5,192 nt of DNA from contig PLCG01000055.1 of NCBI GenBank assembly GCA_003135575.1, forward strand, positions 23,843 to 29,034, read 5' to 3'. A program made the translations under genes and the position numbers. The notes under the pieces are model-generated. The model did no database searches and had not been told where the DNA came from. It saw only the letters and a program-made list of their open reading frames with translations. Source of the DNA: Nitrososphaerota archaeon. GTDB taxonomy: Archaea; Thermoproteota; Nitrososphaeria; Nitrososphaerales; Gagatemarchaeaceae. Below, piece by piece: positions 1 to 4,691 of the stretch (positions within the stretch are counted from its first letter, which is position 1; the number at the start of each line of letters is the position of its first letter).

Positions 1-247
1 GCCATCTCTTGTGCTTCTTGACAATCGACCACGCGACCTCAGCGACGCAATAGGGGAAGCTAGACGCAACACCATATCGCTCTAGGAAGTCCTTGTAGAT
101 TCTATTCCTGAGTTTCAATCGTCCCTTGATGTCCTCTGCAAGGCAGATTCGAATGGCGTCGTTGACCATCCCTCTGAACGTGGAGAGCAGCCCAAGAGTC
201 TGAGGAGTCAGCTGATAGGCGAACTTGACCCCCTTGACCGCTTTCAC
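1..247 (-). CDS. tnpB: TnpB-family RNA-guided nuclease / OrfB transposase (IS200/IS605, IS1341-like), N-terminal part only
   Basis: Eighty-two codons are open from a GTG at 247 down to the window edge, so the protein is cut by the window and not necessarily broken. The N-terminus carries the family-like segment YQLTPQTLGLLSTFRGMVND (residues 11-30), followed by a basic helical region ending in VKKHKRW. TnpB proteins of IS200/IS605 elements are usually about 350-450 residues and are RNA-guided DNA nucleases; the RuvC acidic residues and zinc finger lie outside the window, so activity cannot be judged. The start is chosen because a TATA-like box sits about 24 bases upstream and because the protein aligns without gaps from residue 1 with the TnpB at the right end (19 of the first 33 residues identical by eye). 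No tnpA lies upstream. Codons such as AGA, CGA, TTG and AAA are commoner than in the central genes, fitting a mobile origin. TnpB versus a domesticated relative cannot be told apart here. Confidence 0.85.
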   Translation of the reverse strand, partial: MKAVKGVKFAYQLTPQTLGLLSTFRGMVNDAIRICLAEDIKGRLKLRNRIYKDFLERYGVASSFPYCVAEVAWSIVKKHKRW

Positions 248-266
248 AGGATGAAACTCGGATTCC

Positions 267-274
267 GTATTTAA
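267..274 (-). promoter_or_regulatory. TATA-like box for the left tnpB
   Basis: On the minus strand this reads TTAAATAC, in an otherwise GC-rich stretch. Its centre is about 24 bases before the GTG at 247, the spacing expected for an archaeal promoter giving a leaderless transcript. No Shine-Dalgarno sequence precedes the GTG. The six bases AAATAC recur at the same distance before the right-hand tnpB. The same AT-rich bases read TATTTAA on the plus strand and could in principle serve the operon starting at 351, although that would leave a leader of about 50 bases. Confidence 0.55.
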
Positions 275-312
275 CCGCCACCAGCAGACATCTCCCGTCG
301 CTTGGACAGAGC

Positions 313-321
313 CTTTTTCTA
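313..321 (+). promoter_or_regulatory. Weak candidate promoter element for the 351-2682 operon
   Basis: The T-rich run CTTTTTCTA is centred about 34 bases before the TTG at 351 and is the nearest AT-rich element at a plausible TATA distance. It would place transcription initiation a few bases before the start codon. It is a poor match to a TATA box, and the TATTTAA at 268-274 is an alternative, so this is only a candidate. The rest of 248-350 shows no RNA gene or open reading frame that I would support. Confidence 0.22.
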
Positions 322-350
322 CGTCACCACGCGCCCTTTTTGCATCTAAC

Positions 351-1094
351 TTGAGCCGAGTCGCAGAGGTAAAGGCGAGGATCTCCTCCGTCGAGCTCCT
401 CTCGACCCTGAAGAAGAGCTACAGCTACAAGGAGCTCTCCGCGATCCTTGGCCTCTCCGCGCCCATCCTGAGCCGATACGTCAGGGGCCACGTCCTCCCG
501 AGCCCGTCCCGCTCGGACAAGTTCGTCGCGGTCTTCCGCGAGAAGCTCCTCAAGAAGATGGTCACCGACTACATAAGGCTCACCAACGAGGGCGTCTACG
601 ACCTCACTCGCGTCGTCCTCGACGTGGGCCTTCTCAAGCAGATTGCGAAGGTGGTCTACAGCGAGTTCGAGCCCTCCCACGTCGAGAAGGTCCTCACGAT
701 GGAGGTCGACGGCGTGCCCCTCGCGGTGGAGATCGCGGACGAGTTCAACGTGGGCGTCGCCATAGCCAAGACCGAGCGCGACCTCGCCGCGGAGGACTAT
801 TACGAGCAGCGGATGGTCATCTCCCCCGACTCTGTGAAGTACCTCTACATCCCGAAGACGTCCCTGAAGAAGGGCGAGCACGTCCTCATCGTGGACGACT
901 TCATCAGGTCCGGCGTAACTCTCGACGCGCTGGTGAAGCTCGCAGAGAAGGCCAGGGCGCGCCCCGTGGGCGTCTTCACCATCGCCTCCATGGAGCAGTC
1001 TCTCCCTAGGCTGAAGGAGCGTCTGAAGCTCAACTGCCCGATAGAGACCCTCGTGACTCTCGAGCCCCCGAAGAAGCAGCCCTACTCGTTCTAG
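351..1094 (+). CDS. HTH-phosphoribosyltransferase fusion, GfcR/PyrE-like transcriptional regulator
   Basis: This 247-residue protein joins an N-terminal helix-turn-helix (about residues 24-51, YSYKELSAILGLSAPILSRY then a basic stretch) to a type I phosphoribosyltransferase fold. The PRPP-binding signature is clear as VLIVDDFIRSGVT (178-190), and the upstream VDGVPLAVEIADEFN and AIAKTERD segments fit the same fold. Archaeal proteins with this layout include GfcR of Haloferax, a DNA-binding regulator of sugar metabolism that kept the PRPP pocket as a probable ligand sensor; a catalytic orotate or purine phosphoribosyltransferase is the alternative. The TTG at 351 is used because it is the first start after an in-frame stop at 252-254 and the next in-frame ATG (codon 70) would remove the HTH. 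It is the first gene of a probable operon with nnrD and a methyltransferase. Family assignment is firm; the regulon and ligand are inference. Confidence 0.85.
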   Translation: MSRVAEVKARISSVELLSTLKKSYSYKELSAILGLSAPILSRYVRGHVLPSPSRSDKFVAVFREKLLKKMVTDYIRLTNEGVYDLTRVVLDVGLLKQIAKVVYSEFEPSHVEKVLTMEVDGVPLAVEIADEFNVGVAIAKTERDLAAEDYYEQRMVISPDSVKYLYIPKTSLKKGEHVLIVDDFIRSGVTLDALVKLAEKARARPVGVFTIASMEQSLPRLKERLKLNCPIETLVTLEPPKKQPYSF

Positions 1095-1099
1095 GAGAG
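1094..1099 (+). promoter_or_regulatory. Possible Shine-Dalgarno sequence for nnrD
   Basis: GGAGAG overlaps the last base of the preceding TAG stop and lies 13 bases before the GTG at 1113. The motif matches the archaeal anti-Shine-Dalgarno reasonably well but the spacer is longer than usual. The ATG at 1100 and GTG at 1102, which are nearer, open only very short frames and are not the gene. Confidence 0.35.
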
Positions 1100-1112
1100 A
1101 TGTGCGAGCGCG

Positions 1113-1991
1113 GTGACCGGGTCTCCCTCCAAGTTTGAGATAGACGACGATTACGTAAAGTCGAAGATCCCGCCCCGGAAGAGGGACTCCCACAAGGGGA
1201 TGAACGGGGTGGTCTGCATCGTGGGGGGAGGCAGGACATACCACGGGGCGCCCTTCCTCTGCGCTATGGGAGCGGCCCGAAGCGGGGTGGACCTTGTCTA
1301 CCTCGCGGTCCCCGCCCAGGTGGCCGTGCCAATCCGGTCTCTCTCTCCTGACCTGATAGTCTTCCCTCTCCCCGACAGCAAGCTCACCCGCGGCAACGCC
1401 AACCGGCTCGCGGGCTGGCTCCTGGAGGTCAACTGCATTGGGATAGGCCCGGGCCTCGGGCCACAGAACCCCAACGAGCTGAAGCACGCCCTCGCGACCC
1501 TTTCGGCGAAATGCCAGACGCTCGTCGTCGACGCGGACGCCCTCCGCCCGGTGATCCTCGAGGCGCCCCAGGAGCAGAAGGCCAAGATGGTCGTGACCCC
1601 CCACGCGAAGGAGTTCGAGAGGCTCTTCGGGGTTGCTCTCCCTGAAACTCTAGACGAGCGCGTGGCTGCCGTGAAGAAGGCTGCGGGCGAGCACGGGGTG
1701 GTCGTCCTCCTGAAAGGCCCGACCGACGTGATAAGCGACGGCGACAAGGTAGGGCTCAACAACACCCACTCACCTGCGATGACGGTCGGCGGGACCGGCG
1801 ACGTCCTCACAGGAGTCACATCGGGCCTTGCCTCGAAGGGGATGGGAAGGTTCGAGGCCGCCTGCTGCGCGGCGTATGTCAACGGGCTCGCAGGCGCCGA
1901 GGCCGCGAAGGAGCTAGGCCTTCACATCGTTGCCTCCGACGTGGTGGGCTGCATCCCAAAGGCGATGAAGCGGTTTGACAGAATCGAGTGA
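1113..1991 (+). CDS. nnrD: ADP-dependent NAD(P)H-hydrate dehydratase (stand-alone YjeF C-terminal domain)
   Basis: The 292-residue product has the full set of motifs of the ribokinase-like NnrD/CARKD family: HKGMNGVVCIVGGG (27-40), GAPFLCAMGAARSG (45-58), GIGPGLG (110-116), VVDADALRP (138-146), VVTPHAKEFERLFG (160-173), LLKGPTDVI (199-207) and GGTGDVLTG (226-234) with the likely catalytic Asp230. The enzyme dehydrates the S form of damaged NADH/NADPH hydrates at the expense of a nucleoside phosphate, restoring the cofactor in the cytoplasm. In many prokaryotes it is fused to the YjeF_N epimerase NnrE; here only the dehydratase domain is present and nothing resembling NnrE is in the window. 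GTG at 1113 is the first start after an in-frame stop at 1092-1094. It follows the regulator by 18 bases and overlaps the methyltransferase start by 17 bases, so co-transcription is likely. Confidence 0.93.
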   Translation: MTGSPSKFEIDDDYVKSKIPPRKRDSHKGMNGVVCIVGGGRTYHGAPFLCAMGAARSGVDLVYLAVPAQVAVPIRSLSPDLIVFPLPDSKLTRGNANRLAGWLLEVNCIGIGPGLGPQNPNELKHALATLSAKCQTLVVDADALRPVILEAPQEQKAKMVVTPHAKEFERLFGVALPETLDERVAAVKKAAGEHGVVVLLKGPTDVISDGDKVGLNNTHSPAMTVGGTGDVLTGVTSGLASKGMGRFEAACCAAYVNGLAGAEAAKELGLHIVASDVVGCIPKAMKRFDRIE

Positions 1992-2682
1992 CCCCGCCAA
2001 ATCGCGAAGGCCAGGTCTCCAAGCAAAGTGGAAGGGCGTCGTCGACTCCCTCGAGGCAATAATACCAATCTACGAGAAGGGCTCGAGCAGGATCTCCCTC
2101 TTCGCAGACAAGGAGATGCGGAGCGAGGTCGCCTCCTTCGCCGTCGGCGAGGAGAAGGGGGCGCTCGTCCTAGACCTCGGGGCCGGGCCCGGGACACTCT
2201 CAAGGGTGGTCGCCCAGGCGGGCGGCGTGCCTATCCTCGCGGACGCGTCGCGCAAGATGCTGGCGAGGGCGCCCGAGTTCGACCGGGTCCAGTGCGTCTT
2301 CGAGTTCCTGCCCTTCAGGCCCGGCTCTTTCGGCGCCGCGGTGGCCGGCTTCTCTCTAAGAGATGCTAGGGACCTGGAGATTGCTGTCGCACAGATTCGC
2401 GGTGTCCTGCGCTCCGGCGGGCGGTTCGCGTTCTGTGACCTCGGCAAGCCAGACTCGCGGGTGAAGGCTGACCTCGTCGCAGCCTACATCTTCGTCGCGC
2501 CGCTTCTTATCGGCTTCCTGACCGGCGGGCGCGCGGGGCTCAGGTTCGGCCCGCTCTACGACACCTACAAGCTGGTCCTCAACAACGGGTCGCTTAGGAG
2601 CCTCCTCCTTACCCGCTTCTCGAAAGTGGAGATGGTCGCGAGGCAGATGGGCGGGTCGATAGTCGCGAGATGCAGCGCATGA
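1975..2682 (+). CDS. UbiE/MenG-like class I SAM-dependent methyltransferase
   Basis: The 235-residue protein has a Rossmann methyltransferase core: motif I VLDLGAGPGTLS (65-76), the acidic DAS end of strand 2 (90-92), GFSLRDARDLEIAVAQIRGV (125-144) followed by LRSGGRFAFCDLGKPDS, and a C-terminal GGSIVARCSA. The GFSLRD and GGSIVA elements resemble those of UbiE/MenG, the methylase of the last ring-methylation step of menaquinone/ubiquinone synthesis, so a quinone substrate is plausible. The N-terminal region IIPIYEKGSSRISLFADKEM replaces the usual YDxxN substrate segment, so the substrate may differ. A hydrophobic stretch at about 168-186 could contact a membrane lipid. TTG at 1975 is the first start after an in-frame stop at 1966-1968; the next ATG lies too far in. 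It overlaps nnrD by 17 bases and has no evident Shine-Dalgarno site, suggesting coupled translation. Methyltransferase is firm; quinone role is inference. Confidence 0.85.
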   Translation: MTESSDPAKSRRPGLQAKWKGVVDSLEAIIPIYEKGSSRISLFADKEMRSEVASFAVGEEKGALVLDLGAGPGTLSRVVAQAGGVPILADASRKMLARAPEFDRVQCVFEFLPFRPGSFGAAVAGFSLRDARDLEIAVAQIRGVLRSGGRFAFCDLGKPDSRVKADLVAAYIFVAPLLIGFLTGGRAGLRFGPLYDTYKLVLNNGSLRSLLLTRFSKVEMVARQMGGSIVARCSA

Positions 2683-2688
2683 GCGGGC

Positions 2689-3654
2689 TCAGGCAGATTC
2701 CAGTAGCTTCGCAAGGTCGGCGAGCAGCCCCGGGACCTCGGTAGTCGGGACCGAGCAGCCCGCGGCCTTATCGTGCCCCCCGCCGCTTCCCCCGTGCTTC
2801 TGCGCGATGAGGCCTATCTCCTTCCCAAGATGGACCTTGCTCTCCGAAGTGCTCCTGAGGCTCATCTCCGCCATCCCGCCCGGCTTCTCCTTGTAGGCGA
2901 CCCCGAGAGGCACGTCGAAGGCGCCGATGAGCAGCTTCGCGACGTTGCCCGTGGCGCTCTCGCTGGTCTTCATGTAGGCGAGCTTGCCCATGCGCGTCCC
3001 CCTCGACTTGACCTCCTCCGCGAGCTTCCTGACGACCTCTGCTTGCTGGATAGCCTCCTTGCCCACTTCGTCTATCGAGTGCGGGGACTTCATCTGGGCC
3101 AGCTCCTTCACGAGCATCTCCGGGTAGGCGTAGTCCTTCCCGTTCCTTGCTAGGGCGTAGGCGAGCATCGTGCTCTCAAGGAGAACGAACTGCCTGTCGA
3201 AGGTCTCCATCATGCGGCTCGCGTTCGGGCTCACGTCCATGTAGTCTGTGACCGCGCCGAATAGCGCCAGCATCCTGGCCGCCTCCGGCAGCTCGGCCTT
3301 GTAGGTGAGGTAGGTGAGCACAGCGGCGCAGTCCTTGACGTCGTGGTGGAGCTCGACCCCCGCCCTGAGTATCTGCCCCTTCGCCTCCTCAGTCAGATAG
3401 TGGTGGTCGATGTAAGCGACAGGCATCCTCTTCGCGAGCCCTTCGAGCCGCGCGACGAACTGGGGGAAGTTCGATGCGTTCGTCCCGAGGTCGCAGATGG
3501 TGACGCTGGTGGCCGACGAGGGCACCGCGTCTATCTCCTTGAGGAGCTCGTCGTAGTCTGTGAGCCTGAAGGTCCCTCCCTTCGCGGCGACCACGAGCGC
3601 CGCGGACGACACCCCGTCGACGTCCTTGACGTGAGAGATGCAGTGATGAACCAT
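2689..3654 (-). CDS. DHH/DHHA1-family phosphoesterase
   Basis: From the ATG at 3654 the protein has 321 residues and shows the whole DHH set: SHVKDVDGVSSAAL (7-20, metal ligands Asp11 and Asp13), ICDLG (Asp55), YIDHH (81-85), TDYMD (Asp137), and a C-terminal DHHA1 domain ending in GGSGGGHDKAAG (288-299). These residues form the two-metal (usually Mn) centre that hydrolyses phosphodiesters; relatives include NrnA-type oligoribonucleases/pAp phosphatases, RecJ-like nucleases and cyclic dinucleotide hydrolases. The two-domain layout and size suit an NrnA-like role on short oligonucleotides or small nucleotides, but the substrate cannot be read from sequence. The ATG at 3654 is preferred to a start at 3750, because the longer form would read through the TATA element and into the PadR gene and add residues with no family counterpart. 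It is divergent from PadR and converges on the methyltransferase with a 6-base gap. Confidence 0.92.
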   Translation of the reverse strand: MVHHCISHVKDVDGVSSAALVVAAKGGTFRLTDYDELLKEIDAVPSSATSVTICDLGTNASNFPQFVARLEGLAKRMPVAYIDHHYLTEEAKGQILRAGVELHHDVKDCAAVLTYLTYKAELPEAARMLALFGAVTDYMDVSPNASRMMETFDRQFVLLESTMLAYALARNGKDYAYPEMLVKELAQMKSPHSIDEVGKEAIQQAEVVRKLAEEVKSRGTRMGKLAYMKTSESATGNVAKLLIGAFDVPLGVAYKEKPGGMAEMSLRSTSESKVHLGKEIGLIAQKHGGSGGGHDKAAGCSVPTTEVPGLLADLAKLLESA

Positions 3655-3666
3655 CTTGAAGGTGCC

Positions 3667-3682
3667 GACCCACCTCAGGGTC
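3667..3682. repeat. Inverted repeat GACCC-N6-GGGTC, candidate operator on the DHH side
   Basis: A perfect 5-base-arm dyad lies between the shared TATA element and the DHH start, around the position where transcription of that gene would begin. It pairs with a second dyad the same distance on the other side of the TATA element. Such short dyads in GC-rich DNA also arise by chance. Confidence 0.4.
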
Positions 3683-3685
3683 AGC

Positions 3686-3695
3686 GGATATAAGG
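3686..3695. promoter_or_regulatory. Shared bidirectional TATA element between DHH gene and PadR gene
   Basis: GGATATAAGG is the only AT-rich segment in the 67-base intergenic region. On the plus strand its TATA centre is about 32 bases before the PadR ATG (3722); on the minus strand, read CCTTATATCC, it is about 36 bases before the DHH ATG (3654). Both distances suit an archaeal promoter with a leader of roughly 5-10 bases. Because the ATATA core is near-palindromic, one box may drive both genes, in which case the two compete for TBP. Confidence 0.6.
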
Positions 3696-3697
3696 AA

Positions 3698-3711
3698 ACA
3701 CCAGAGGGTGT
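3698..3711. repeat. Inverted repeat ACACC-N4-GGTGT, candidate operator on the PadR side
   Basis: A perfect 5-base-arm dyad lies 3 bases after the TATA element and ends 10 bases before the PadR ATG, covering the expected initiation site. A protein bound here would block TFB/RNA polymerase loading, so autorepression by the PadR product is the simplest reading. It is not the ATGT-N8-ACAT type described for some bacterial PadR proteins. Confidence 0.42.
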
Positions 3712-3721
3712 CGACGCCAGC

Positions 3722-4093
3722 ATGATAAGCGCGCCACGGGGCCTCCTCAAACTGGTCTCCCTTCAGCTGTTCTCGGAGTCCTCCCTCTCGGGCGCCGAGC
3801 TTCAGGAGCAGATCCGCAAGACCAGCGACGGCGTCTGGAAGCCCGGCCCGGGCTCGATCTACTTCCTGCTCGAGGAGCTGAGGAAGGGCGAGCTCGTCGT
3901 GGAGCTGCCGAGGAAGGGCGGGACGATGAGGCGCTACATCATCTCCAACAAGGGCAAGGCGGAGCTCGCGAAGCTCCGGGGCGAGATCAGCGACGAGGTG
4001 AGGAGGCAGCTGAAGCTCCTCGCATACTGCTGCGACCATACCTCGAACCCGAAGATGGCCGAAGGCCTTCGCAAGCTCTCCGAAGCGCGCTAG
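3722..4093 (+). CDS. PadR-family winged-helix transcriptional regulator
   Basis: The 123-residue product begins with the winged-helix core: LLKLVSLQLFSESSLSGAEL (8-27), the PadR hallmark GVWKPGPGSIYFLLEELRKG (37-56), then the wing and RRYIISNKGKAEL (70-82). A C-terminal helix (about 83-106) containing two adjacent cysteines (Cys103, Cys104) would provide the dimer arm. PadR proteins are usually repressors released by small hydrophobic or phenolic ligands or by stress. The ATG at 3722 is chosen because it follows the TATA element by about 32 bases; an in-frame ATG at 3656 would start upstream of the promoter. The gene is divergent from the DHH phosphoesterase, which is its most likely target besides itself. 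Its TAG stop shares bases with the stop of the convergent kinase-like gene. Confidence 0.9.
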   Translation: MISAPRGLLKLVSLQLFSESSLSGAELQEQIRKTSDGVWKPGPGSIYFLLEELRKGELVVELPRKGGTMRRYIISNKGKAELAKLRGEISDEVRRQLKLLAYCCDHTSNPKMAEGLRKLSEAR

Positions 4094-4602
4094 CCTTCCA
4101 GCTTTGCCAGCTCGCCGAGAATCTTGTCTGCCGCCTCTCCGGGCCGCAACTTCTCCGAGTCTATCTCGAGGGCGCCCTTCGGGGGGTCGAAGTTCCGCCA
4201 CAGCCTCAGGAAGCTCACGAGGGGTACCTTCTCGCTCCTCTGCGAGTTCTTCCTGTAGGCCAGCAGCGGGTCGCACGAGACCCACACGACTATCCACGCC
4301 TCGGACAGCTCCCCGAGCCGCGAGACCGCCTCGCGCCTGAACTCCTCCCGTGGGAACGTGGCGTCGAGGACGACGTCATATCCGTGGAGGAGCGCGACCT
4401 CTCCCACCGTCGTCGCCGCCTCGTAGACGAACCTAGACTCGCTCGCCGAGTAGTCTGGACTGGCCACCATCGCCCGGATCACGTCGGTCTGCACGTGCAC
4501 GCAGCGCTTGATCTTCCCGCCCAGCTCCTTCCCGATGGTCGTCTTCCCGCTACCGGGAATCCCGCACAGGAGAATCAGACGGCCATGGCGGGAATTCGAC
4601 AC
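4090..4602 (-). CDS. P-loop kinase-like ATPase (AAA_33 / zeta-toxin / PSTK-like fold)
   Basis: The 170-residue protein opens with LILLCGIPGSGKTTIGKEL, whose Walker A is GIPGSGKT (14-21). QTDVIRAM (38-45) matches the usual [S/T]D-x-[I/V]-R element after strand 2, and VVLDATFPREEFRREAV (77-93) is the strand-3 D-A-T-F segment seen in small ATP-dependent kinases of this group. VSCDPLLAYRKNSQRSEKVP (108-127) carries the arginine-rich lid region. Relatives phosphorylate nucleosides, polynucleotide 5' ends, seryl-tRNA(Sec), or UDP-GlcNAc (zeta toxin); I see nothing that fixes the substrate, and no antitoxin-like gene is paired with it. The GTG at 4602 is the only good start before the Walker A and has a TATA-like box about 26 bases upstream, fitting a leaderless mRNA. 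It converges with the PadR gene, with a 4-base overlap of the stops, and is divergent from the right tnpB. Confidence 0.85.
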   Translation of the reverse strand: MSNSRHGRLILLCGIPGSGKTTIGKELGGKIKRCVHVQTDVIRAMVASPDYSASESRFVYEAATTVGEVALLHGYDVVLDATFPREEFRREAVSRLGELSEAWIVVWVSCDPLLAYRKNSQRSEKVPLVSFLRLWRNFDPPKGALEIDSEKLRPGEAADKILGELAKLEG

Positions 4603-4623
4603 GCCGAGGTCTTGGCTTGTGGG

Positions 4624-4632
4624 TTACTAAAA
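4624..4632 (-). promoter_or_regulatory. TATA-like box for the kinase-like gene
   Basis: The minus strand reads TTTTAGTAA, centred about 26 bases before the GTG at 4602, the canonical position for a leaderless archaeal transcript. The plus strand reads TTACTAAAA, and lies too far (about 60 bases) from the tnpB start at 4692 to be that gene's usual box. Confidence 0.5.
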
Positions 4633-4666
4633 GGCGAATTATTGCGTCTGGTGCCCATGGGTGCTG

Positions 4667-4672
4667 AAATAC
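4667..4672 (+). promoter_or_regulatory. AAATAC element before the right tnpB start
   Basis: AAATAC (in TGAAATAC) ends 19 bases before the GTG at 4692, exactly as AAATAC does before the left tnpB. It is the likely TATA-like box of this gene, giving a leaderless message; alternatively it is a conserved piece of the element's left end. Confidence 0.45.
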
Positions 4673-4691
4673 TGTTTCCATCAAATCTGAT

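Noticed and set aside
248..350. Shared words AAAAGGC and GTCTG in both tnpB leaders (minus strand here, plus strand at 4629-4650)
   Set aside because: The order agrees but spacing differs (AAAAGGC is 63 and 56 bases before the GTG); a shared 7-mer between two leaders of about 100 bases has a substantial chance of occurring at random.
324..1604. Long open frame on the minus strand (426 codons) opposite the regulator and nnrD
   Set aside because: Its product is low-complexity and rich in Arg, Gly, Leu, Glu and Asp with no recognisable domain, as expected from the antisense of GC-rich codons. Both opposite genes have clear family motifs.
3656..3721. Upstream ATG at 3656 for the PadR gene (22 extra residues)
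   Set aside because: It lies before the TATA element, and the ATG at 3722 starts directly at the family's first helix.
3655..3750. Upstream start at 3750 for the DHH phosphoesterase (32 extra residues)
   Set aside because: It would pass through the TATA element and overlap the PadR coding start; the DHH fold begins right after the ATG at 3654.
3389..4297. Long open frame on the minus strand (302 codons) spanning the DHH gene start, the PadR gene and the end of the kinase-like gene
   Set aside because: It crosses the divergent promoter and three genes with clear families, and its translation is Arg/Glu/Leu-rich without a domain.
4090..4602. Kinase-like gene as a zeta-type toxin of a toxin-antitoxin pair
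   Set aside because: The P-loop fold is shared with many kinases, and no small antitoxin gene lies next to it; the neighbour PadR is convergent and belongs with the DHH promoter.
4647..4668. CCCATGGG palindrome as a transposon-end hairpin before the right tnpB
   Set aside because: The 8-base palindrome has no loop when folded and only wobble pairs extend it; no counterpart is seen in the left element.
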